A stretch of 64,000 nt of DNA from positions 1 through 64,000 of the forward strand of contig VHIT02000052.1 of NCBI GenBank assembly GCA_009768925.2. Direction: 5' to 3'. The notes under the pieces were generated by a model, which had not been told where the DNA came from, searched no databases, and worked only from the letters and a program-made list of their open reading frames with translations. Shown piece after piece: positions 59,201-64,000 of this stretch. How positions within the stretch are numbered: position 1 is the stretch's first letter; each line of letters opens with the position of its first letter. The stretch is from Cryptosporidium bovis. Lineage: Eukaryota > Apicomplexa > Conoidasida > Eucoccidiorida > Cryptosporidiidae. The position numbers and the translations under genes were made by a program.

Positions 59201-60585
59201 ATTTCAGTTTCAAATATTCCGGGTTTATTTGATTCGATTTTTAATATTAACGACTGAATATCAATTAAATTCAAAATAGATACTAGTAGTTTTGACTTCA
59301 TTATTAAACAAAAATCAGTTGTATTTATATAGTTTCCAGTAAATAGTTCTTTTTGAATCTTATTCTCTATTTTAGCGATTATTTGCTCTGTAAATGACGG
59401 CATCTTATTTAATATAAAATAAACTATAAATGCATAATATTCTCCAGCAGCATCTTGCGATTGAAAGTTTAACATTTCAAACCAGAAACTAAAAGCTTTT
59501 TCTAGTTGGTAACAATATGAAATCCTATTCATTTTACAAATAAATTCACCGTTAGGATTATATTTTCTTTGAAATCCATCAAAGTACCATATAGTAAAAT
59601 CTCCAACTAACTGAATACTTGAGTATTCGTCCAATAAAAAATCCCAATAATGTAAATCAGAGGTAATTAAAGTCCCATTTCCATATAAAATTTCTATTGC
59701 ACCCGTTTTATCTATTAAATGGAGGCTTGAATCATCTATCCTTGATTTAAAGTCATTTGTTAAAGTTTTTAATACCAATAAGTGAATCCCAAATAAATCT
59801 CTTTTGTTTTTAGTAATGGCTGAAACAAGGATATTCAACCATGCATAAATAAACCTATCTCTTGTTAAAGAGTATTGAAAGTATGGGGCATGTATTCTAA
59901 GTAAGCTTACAGTAATTCTTCCTAGTATAAACTGAGACCAAATATAATTGTTCGGAAATTTCAGTGCAATAGGTGCCTCATTTCCGTTGGACCATCCAGA
60001 ATAGCATGCTAACTTATTAATGAATGTATCATATATATCATGAATTAAAATATTTTTCATATCTGATTCATTTTTTTTTGTTATTTTGTTGAAATAGTAA
60101 ATGTTTCTCAATGTATCATCTATGAAGTCACGGCATAATGAACTATTTTCTGCAGACAAAAGCTTTAAAATAGTACATAATAAATCGATACAGCATTTGA
60201 CCATTTCAATGTATCTACTTCTTTTAATATGGATTATTTCACATTCACTTTTTGTGCTCGCAATATTAAATTCAACTGGTAGTTCAATTGTAAATACTTT
60301 AATGAGAATCCTATAGAACAATTGTCCAAGGCCACCAAATGGAAAAGAAACATGTCCAAAACTGCAACAGAGGCCTTTTAATGAAGAGTTAATACTTTTT
60401 ATTGTATTTAAACATTCTTCAGTATCGTCCCTTCCAAAAACATACTCCCTAATTCCCTCAAGTAAATACCTTCTTATAGTTCCAATACAATCACTATGGG
60501 AGTCTACAAATTCATCAAGATTGCGTTGAGTTTCTTCCGCATCTTTTAATGTATCAATAATACTAAATAATTCTGTTTTCTCCAT
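50257..60585 (-). CDS. ATR: ATR-type phosphatidylinositol 3-kinase-like protein kinase
   Basis: A single-exon 3442-residue protein. Its bulk is helical-repeat sequence, with a FAT region before the kinase. The kinase has the catalytic loop GLGDRHAENILI (Asp3247) and VDFDCLFGKG (Asp3266), then EVPEIVPFRLT as in ATR. The FATC tail of 33 residues (SVESQVHELI...LSQMYVGWMPQL) fits ATR (QMYIGW) better than TOR or ATM. ATR senses RPA-coated single-stranded DNA and replication stress and starts the S-phase checkpoint. It is about 800 residues longer than human ATR (2644), mostly from low-complexity Asn/Ser inserts. Near nucleotides 58350-58420 a C-x2-C-x14-C-x2-C zinc-ribbon-like motif stands in the helical region. 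It shares a 72-bp promoter with PDCD2. Confidence 0.93.
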   Translation of the reverse strand: MEKTELFSIIDTLKDAEETQRNLDEFVDSHSDCIGTIRRYLLEGIREYVFGRDDTEECLNTIKSINSSLKGLCCSFGHVSFPFGGLGQLFYRILIKVFTIELPVEFNIASTKSECEIIHIKRSRYIEMVKCCIDLLCTILKLLSAENSSLCRDFIDDTLRNIYYFNKITKKNESDMKNILIHDIYDTFINKLACYSGWSNGNEAPIALKFPNNYIWSQFILGRITVSLLRIHAPYFQYSLTRDRFIYAWLNILVSAITKNKRDLFGIHLLVLKTLTNDFKSRIDDSSLHLIDKTGAIEILYGNGTLITSDLHYWDFLLDEYSSIQLVGDFTIWYFDGFQRKYNPNGEFICKMNRISYCYQLEKAFSFWFEMLNFQSQDAAGEYYAFIVYFILNKMPSFTEQIIAKIENKIQKELFTGNYINTTDFCLIMKSKLLVSILNLIDIQSLILKIESNKPGIFETEIDSLVYKIFELCSIEINESNLSIFIANIQMILSKYLTAESLYLDSISTLAFYSISTAFILSESLIKLNFGFSFEFGSYLLNHFCRTVDLTKKDISKWGISQCIFLSELSFRILVKCKDPVDNLIISLLDLEVCDKNVFTSIIWNCITNLLMINCIHSNNINEFVLKRILQELVKLSFDDSSHILLKVMKPLSTIIFRNTNDKICNSILDEAEFIINNIELNNEAFFPFGSSFDSLSYYYHNKSKGKSCSEKKIGFLPNILICSNCNKNITSIPTNGIFICNKCFSIVSTSVDIDNSVFIPEIKDYLSTIDISLRHKNKNDIDDSLIRKLVNKVNDIPRDILNSNYDFFLLVSVNIKLLHNKLKSTTLDFFEFMRLGLFGNNKHVTYLHLKALVILLSKKFILLDQDPLEGTNLLTSELLLPSPIGISNITRELTDPSTNLFSEYENFFRITLLLSRNRSNNIDSSIRHDALSHVLLVCSNEFQDITKFEKKVTRSLTKYESSLSNIFEISKSMVQKLPDTPGLQDFVNIDFNIWNFMFLSATFDEKLFSNLFSLIIHILNKSNIGIEANWKKFWSKEDLTEFLKGIIPGKKYNTINQFRSNSNVTYNLLTILSALLMKQNTTLSSISISPGLKKFISAKCFHYLDLKFHQQPNSVIILFGPAFNYILPNLFYRSLVEFTSNIHILSYIRKFIPSALSHDKLVTLLPYFFLSVLENSEYKKSNKDLVLYFRVKRNDFYSKLLQIDSVESDLELPRTLINTSIAGLFWSETNLDDFICFEVNQLSEESGNTKSPEFNIDEMPLNIKGNKLFIEQCIRLSNIINVLLFESGAISDELKSKNKKLRISPEEFSKSPNDGILENYIGKNLMWFLEFYNKTIFLDKISININSIKHTFFPVSFIVKEPPKPNYCSMYWYRVFRTTSLLLFFSKKYIKKYATRLLELLIRLTHTSGIHPSSIESWEIYISYLFDYTQRNMDFEKDIFLQLLPPIVDQIYLMIETHRDSRFRSYFEKLLEKILFNVLRTNNLYFSLIPVVPNEIGSSIRKIIVSNYYGSQETTKDRNHNDYDSEYNKLLMATFKKRIDLTLKFLSPNVPHITYEKLLGSIKDILTMFPISSYWLLYDEKDMNDTLFRIFQLFEKCTNIVSNASNDSLLIFQKQNISNIESIYCHSNDDIISRYNLIKHGFRNNISLSGILISTKVNYSIEKSISFLKNIIAGIIGSIGAFDINIVNYLNKMNTSQNGKLIDKNSFDDSLLFPSIKKSIFIKELDTIAIELVENHLITYSHWNVAAYAIQETLKYIGCHNSINTEDQFKNWNKFQPEIQEILHPYLSTEYRIIQGTKKHLLSQIKNIDKNTENVYEFYFWCLDQINEELSIVKKKSSSEIKIPDSILNICTLLEGCRLVSLGVPYVLNIILLISIECMILFFDHSKIRVLKSKLCSLVISGLENSKICKSSKNKQQINQHYCSNSVPLQDVTYESIFIVMTHLIELYEHLIQYKVPKTLTWFNESLLEPFLLELYSNDGIRVDTLNNEMNKNSDSSTSIGVISPSSTTLSLLAEATKINSSKETLPQKNNEIGSQSDNELERYIYNQTTERKSYKNIINDKNHLPTNFNPGMKLFSTLTNYPILKIVANLQFITDIPISLLIQAALSCRTYTRALLLFERFLLTKQLNNDYSKKKRKIGKKNLSFISQFGLKINYSGNIIDYLGTTGFTTVHFDPLDPLNFYKTCFNTYINLPNISEREKKSLNTHILYLPFQCYLGINDIENLLGTMSIYEQISAASEGVIGKQLIESFLMEDYLKAATIYESILLNITGRNTIITKCYLRCLIKAGLPKIVLNTLIQSRNKRTIDSNLTESKPSDIISNHSLFISEALEACYTLGSWEYLDTFLSDFNNDNYFNIQNDSSDNDYLNFFIPSNIDVITQKFDIYYGRLLLHLYFLKNNRNEAYLQKNKVCESFKSSLEKTRNLLFTKNNIFWRDSHFTSSNILENLHILMDIEYIYNFISAEINNQLSVQCISSNPLISSEKPLWFSMTELFVNRVDNAQSNYSIKHSILSHAKLGLEISGFDLASFSILLVLEKSKIHFLHKSISYVNFLDSFEIIENGSGMNNQNITCVNNRVPSIIGLTEFNFNKLFLPSFSESVPGIIQINKSITINYFEHILGLRTNTSWTELERKLLDEWEKNDRNIYITSLNRSLAVTYLFKLFQNNQVRKAIHLYELINNTQYLIDSNTLSEINLVYLDWAIKSSTVSPENIINIFKKTVEYRSNCEKTYFQFANYLDSYFHLIISNIETENNIKTNINSNIGNNLGSLIKCDEIILLCIIMYLNCLKCGNMFIYPSLSRVLFLIFNHSNILLKLGALVQPQKIERILADENVNSFPDSLSKIRRELFTLPPSLWYIVLPQLLSRSQHPGLGSFIIQPLVARIIRALPRQAGWFFVSMLKSNCTDRKNTAFEILKISKTLYETNEKFPTVGGDECSLIIDEYTRLFDNLSVLAMDMSTGNVPTSFKGEKSTKSINKSMSLRTDFQTLYHSMKNMNKSKYMIIPTQRQLRSHFLPVSQTKNVLFSQFLPFTEGQQNKIDKAFLSSRAISNTKDEFSEIVSICGIEDNIIILPSKQKPKKIGLIGSDGEIYYYLVKNEKRGDLRKDMRLMELAQLINERMSINFKDLSLKTFSVIPLSEVTGIIEWVPNVTTLGSIVMTEWKELLGNSKFHRQLMETQDILRHNSIYPEKLYKIYCEEILPKYPPILHNWFFKKFSTKSSYNWLSAKQKYTRSTAAWSMFGYIVGLGDRHAENILIDTSSGDIVHVDFDCLFGKGFLLEVPEIVPFRLTPNIVIAMGSCGVEGTFTGACISAMNIFRSPFNKSFIMTFLEAFIHDPLIEWMRPGKTSQIANIGGGVDPISFIAAAKGHSHLRTIHRKLNGMVDCSPQIGKKAGEMCKVNGSQRRSLHERGLGLSVESQVHELINSAKCKRNLSQMYVGWMPQL

Positions 60586-60657
60586 TTTATGTTAACTTTG
60601 TTTCAGCACACAGTAATTTATTTCTTGCCGCAATATTTTTTTCTTAAAAAATTTAAA
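60586..60657. promoter_or_regulatory. 72-bp bidirectional promoter of ATR and PDCD2/TSR4
   Basis: Only 72 bases separate the ATR and PDCD2 start codons. The segment is AT-rich apart from TTGCCGC near 60627, a partial E2F-like core. Any promoter for either gene must extend into the other gene's coding sequence or be unusually small. Confidence 0.5.
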
Positions 60658-61730
60658 ATGAAAGATTTGATAATTGGATATTTTGGTGATAAAATTTCCC
60701 AATCAAAGCATAAACAAGATGTTTCATATACTATTAACAAGATTGGTGGTCTTCCGGTAAGTTTTGTTATCAATATCTGAAAGAAAGCATTAATTCTGTA
60801 AAGGACTTCATCAAAAGCGAAGGGTACAACGAAATTAAATGCGAAAAATGCGAAAAACCAATGATTTTCATTTTGCAACTGTAAGTATCATCGATTTAAA
60901 TTGAAATAAACAATTTATTTTGATTCAGGAATACGCAGTATTTATACAACAAAAGACGAATGATATATTTATTCTATTGTATTTCTTCCGAATGTGATAA
61001 GATATGGGCTGTATTTCGCTCAAATATGGAAATAAACACATTTAAATCATCAAGTGACAAACTAAATGAATTCAATGTAGATTCTGATGACTGGCTTTCT
61101 TCTGCCAAAATTGAAATAAATAAGAATAACTCTAATAGATATAATATTAATGGAGACAAACAGCTTGTTTCCAATTCGGGCAAAATGAATTGTAATAGCA
61201 ATGGCTATTTAATAAATTACATTCATGGTAACTCCATTGTTGATACTAAAGACACAGTTAAAGAGCTTTTAGGGAATTATATCCGCAATCAAGGAAATTC
61301 AACAGAGTTTCCAGAAACAAACGAAGCCTTTAGTGATTCTTCATCTGAATGCACAAACCCAGAGTATTCAGATCCGCTCTTAGTTGATGAAAGTCTTTAT
61401 GTAAATGACAAAAATAAATATATTCACAATTTTGGCCAGGAAATATCTAAGTTTCCCAGACAAGTTATAAGATATTGTTTTGGTGGCACACCACTCTTAG
61501 TAAAACCAATGAGGAACATTTACCTGCCCCCTTGTTCAATTTGTGGGTCAAAGAGAATATTTGAATTTCAAGTTATTTCAACAATAATATATGAATGGAG
61601 AAACGCCTTTGGAAGTAGTGACTTTTTTTCCAAAGACGACTCGGACTGGTCCACAGTATTGATTTTCACATGCGAGAACGACTGTCTTGTGGACCTAACT
61701 GAAGAAAAAATAATTATACAAAGTGTTTGA
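60658..61730 (+). CDS. PDCD2: PDCD2/TSR4 family protein, three exons
   Basis: Exons are 60658-60756, 60804-60880 and 60929-61730. Introns are 60757-60803 (47 nt) and 60881-60928 (48 nt). The product has 325 residues. The restored N-terminus reads NKIGGLPDFIK, then CEKCEKPMIFILQL, then YLFYCISSECDKIWAVFRS, the treble-clef CxxC pattern of PDCD2. The PDCD2_C domain follows: QVIRYCFGGTPLLV, PPCSICGSKRIFEFQV and an acidic end with TCENDC. The middle (about 75-210) is Asn/Ser-rich spacer. TSR4/PDCD2 is a dedicated chaperone for ribosomal protein uS5 (Rps2). The third exon alone lacks the zinc finger start, so splicing is needed. Confidence 0.93.
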
Positions 61731-61921
61731 TGTTCCTAAAACAGTGAAAATGAGAGTTAAAAGAACACCAAATTAAGGAATCTGTATAACTAAAAAAAAT
61801 AAAAGTGTTCAAGTAAGAATCACCTATAAATCACTAAAAAACAGATATTTCAGTGACCTTATCAACTAGAATCTAGCATGGCTTTTTCAGGAATAAAACT
61901 TAAATACCTTGTTGAAAATTA
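61731..61921. other. Convergent intergenic region
   Basis: 190 bases between two converging stops. AT-rich, holding the 3' ends of PDCD2 and the POT1-like gene. No other element is seen. Confidence 0.4.
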
Positions 61922-63952
61922 TTAATGAAGATTCTCAGTGAACATATTCATCCTTGTATTTATCTTTTCAATTAGTTTATCGTCGACTTTTCCACACACT
62001 TCTGCATTATACATATAACTTGATTTCAATTCAGAAAATCCGTTAGGGGAAGCAAAATTTCTTTTAAAAGAAATGGGGGATGTCCTGTTAGAAATTAACT
62101 TTACATCTCCCGACCAAAAAGGAAGCCTGGTGATCCTAGACTTGTTAGTTTCAATAACTGCAAATGGTCCGATGATATCATTATCTCTATAAGAATAATA
62201 ATTTCCCATAAGCAAAGAGGCATTCTTTATCCTAATCCAATCACCAGGTGATAATGGTTTCTTATTATTTAAAAAATACTCCCTCAAACCGTAATTAAAA
62301 GTACTTGACAATACAACTAAATAAAAGCTCTCAAAATTTAATTTTATTGTATCCTCCAATGTCACTTTGTCTTGATTTACATGTTCTGTAACAATCAGGC
62401 AGAACAATTCCCGTTCAAATGACTTTTTCCTATTTTCTATATATGGTTTACCATTTGAATCAAATGAAATAGATGATTCACTAATAAATTCAGGTAAGAA
62501 ACATATATCATTTACTAATACAATGACATCTCCATAAGCTCTGCAATTCGAATTTCTAGACTCATCCAAAAGAGATGAGAGTGATTTTGTGTATGGTGAC
62601 AAGGAATAGTAAGGAAATTCATGGAATAATTCATAAACCCATCTCTGTAACCTTAGAAGTTTTATGGAGTCATTTTTTGTAAAGGTTGTTTTTTGTTGCA
62701 TATTACCTGCTCTAAATGCATTTTCAACGGTAAAGTAACATTTTCCGGACTCTAAAATGTCTTCGTCACTATTGAAATCCATGTATAAAGTATCTAACTT
62801 TAAGTCATAAATAGTCCACACTCTGATTGAGGTATTTCTAAAATTGTAAGGTATGTCAATATACTTGCGTTTTGAAATCATGGGCTCTACCCTATGAACC
62901 CTAATAATATCACCCAAACTAATAATAGGGAGAGTATTAACATCACCATTGGTTGCAATTTCAAGCGAAATAGTTGGTATGGACTGATTTAGTTGTGGTT
63001 TATCATTATATCTATAAATTCCAGAAAGCAAATTTTCAAGAATTCCCCTGGTAAAGTTGTCAATTGGTACCAGCTCCATCACAGATGGATCTATGAGAGT
63101 GACATTTATGAATATATGTGTTTGATTCGTATTTGAACGTCTAGTAGGATTATTTCCTACTTCCAATACTACTCCATACAAATTTGTACTAATATTTGGT
63201 TTGATATCTGAAAGTTTCTCAATATATGCGTAATTGTTATTCTGAGGCTGTTTGCCAATACCTAAAAATGTTTTTCTCTTTTTGTTTAATTTCTCGATTT
63301 GAAAATCCAAAGTATTATCGGTATGCACTTCTTGAATTGTATCAGCACTATTCCTTGAACAGGCATTGGATTCTTTATCAAAAAATTCAGCTCTGTGATT
63401 TTGATTGTTACAATTATTCATATTGTTAAGAACATTGCTTTCTGAAAATTCGCCCCTATTATAAATTCGTGCCCAAGCAGGGAGATAAACGTTCCCCTTG
63501 CTACAAACAACAGCTGCATGAGTTAAAATAGCAGGTACATGTTCAAACCCTTTTCTCCAAACAGTCATGGAAGAATCCCTGTTATTGTTATTGTATTCAA
63601 AAATTATTAAATCGTTTTCAACTTTCACAAAAGCACCAATTATCTCTAGAACGTCGCCTTCCAAAATAAATGAGCAAGCAATCGACCATTCACTAAAACA
63701 AAGAATAGTAAAAAATAGGTCAACAGTTGGGCCGTCAGATAGGCTCTTTGTTAAAATTGATGTCCTGTATAATCTATTTGTGCATGTTAACTTAGCATTA
63801 ATCGCTATGTAACATCCATCGTTTCCATAATTTAATTGATATTTTGAATGTTGCCGTATAACGGAAATACCAGTAACCAATACTAGAAATCCATTTGATG
63901 GATTAACAGCACCTAATACTGGCTTACTTTTTTTGAAGGTTTCCCTATGCAT
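61922..63952 (-). CDS. POT1-like telomere single-strand-binding OB-fold protein (start uncertain)
   Basis: A 676-residue ORF. The central part (about residues 239-395) reads KLSDIKPNISTNLYGVVLEV, then FINVTLIDPS, and SLGDIIRVHRVEPMI, the pattern of the first OB fold of POT1/TEBP-alpha (Telo_bind family). Another OB-like region lies before it (about 15-160) and one after (about 450-640, e.g. GDVIVLVNDICFLPEF). POT1 binds the G-rich telomeric overhang and regulates telomerase. The start is not secure: ten bases of the frame upstream remain open (to about 63976), and TTTTCAG just before GG TTC TAC suggests a 3' splice site with an earlier exon outside the window. The ATG at 63952 is the first one available here. 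Confidence 0.75.
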   Translation of the reverse strand: MHRETFKKSKPVLGAVNPSNGFLVLVTGISVIRQHSKYQLNYGNDGCYIAINAKLTCTNRLYRTSILTKSLSDGPTVDLFFTILCFSEWSIACSFILEGDVLEIIGAFVKVENDLIIFEYNNNNRDSSMTVWRKGFEHVPAILTHAAVVCSKGNVYLPAWARIYNRGEFSESNVLNNMNNCNNQNHRAEFFDKESNACSRNSADTIQEVHTDNTLDFQIEKLNKKRKTFLGIGKQPQNNNYAYIEKLSDIKPNISTNLYGVVLEVGNNPTRRSNTNQTHIFINVTLIDPSVMELVPIDNFTRGILENLLSGIYRYNDKPQLNQSIPTISLEIATNGDVNTLPIISLGDIIRVHRVEPMISKRKYIDIPYNFRNTSIRVWTIYDLKLDTLYMDFNSDEDILESGKCYFTVENAFRAGNMQQKTTFTKNDSIKLLRLQRWVYELFHEFPYYSLSPYTKSLSSLLDESRNSNCRAYGDVIVLVNDICFLPEFISESSISFDSNGKPYIENRKKSFERELFCLIVTEHVNQDKVTLEDTIKLNFESFYLVVLSSTFNYGLREYFLNNKKPLSPGDWIRIKNASLLMGNYYSYRDNDIIGPFAVIETNKSRITRLPFWSGDVKLISNRTSPISFKRNFASPNGFSELKSSYMYNAEVCGKVDDKLIEKINTRMNMFTENLH

Positions 63953-64000
63953 ACAATATTCTTCTCCGTAGAACCCTGAAAACTATCGAATAAGCTAGTA

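Noticed and set aside
60589-60780. A 63-residue independent ORF upstream of PDCD2.
   Set aside because: Its second half is exon 1 of PDCD2 and its last codons are intron sequence.
1-64000. CRISPR arrays, insertion sequences, rRNA operons, bacterial operon structure or large tandem repeats.
   Set aside because: None was seen; the window is ordinary apicomplexan nuclear DNA in those respects.

Overview
The window is AT-rich (roughly 70% A+T), gene-dense eukaryotic nuclear DNA. It has long single-exon genes, introns of only about 43-64 nt with GTAAGT-type donors, and very short intergenic spacers. The gene set points to an apicomplexan, almost certainly Cryptosporidium: a giant type I polyketide synthase whose loading unit is an acyl-AMP ligase plus ACP, next to a Cryptosporidium-type alpha-tubulin and a ~1530-residue P-type Ca2+-ATPase. 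From memory, PKS1 and alpha-tubulin lie a few genes apart on C. parvum chromosome 4 (the cgd4_2860 to cgd4_2900 area). I cannot fix the species from sequence alone.

Layout. 1-6732 (-): N-terminal 2244 codons of PKS1. 7217-12247: a multi-pass membrane protein, a coiled-coil protein and an MFS sugar-type transporter. 12335-13699 (-): alpha-tubulin. 13980-14759 (-): a small secreted protein, then about 1 kb without a gene. 15754-17419: two head-to-head EMG1/NEP1 (18S rRNA pseudouridine methyltransferase) genes, each with a 54-nt intron at the same codon position; one copy looks degenerate in its SAM-binding end. 17443-18741 (-): a tiny spliced membrane protein and a basic hypothetical protein. 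19085-24829 (+): a large secreted helical protein with two 3' mini-introns, an M50 (site-2-protease-like) pseudoprotease, and a LITAF-type zinc-ribbon membrane protein. 25071-29852: ethanolamine/choline phosphotransferase, ER DnaJ, amino-acid transporter, MOZART1. 30286-35520: PWP1 and IMP4 (divergent, ribosome biogenesis), then a long coiled-coil protein. 35874-43431 (-): Ca2+-ATPase, LSm4 (three exons), a diflavin reductase, an IQ-motif microprotein. 43847-50201 (+): Sec7 ARF-GEF and a BAX-inhibitor/Lifeguard protein. 50257-60585 (-): a 3442-residue ATR-type PI3K-like kinase. 60658-61730 (+): PDCD2/TSR4 (three exons). 61922-63952 (-): a POT1-like telomere OB-fold protein, possibly lacking an upstream exon.

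Themes. Ribosome biogenesis is over-represented (two EMG1 copies, PWP1, IMP4, TSR4). Three divergent pairs of housekeeping genes share promoters of only 72-121 bp. Genome-maintenance factors (ATR, POT1-like) flank TSR4. Five genes only come out correctly after small introns are resolved by eye: both EMG1 genes, the 60-residue membrane protein, LSm4 and PDCD2. The large secreted protein also needs its 3' end corrected for two introns. No mobile elements, CRISPR arrays, rRNA or convincing tRNA genes were seen.
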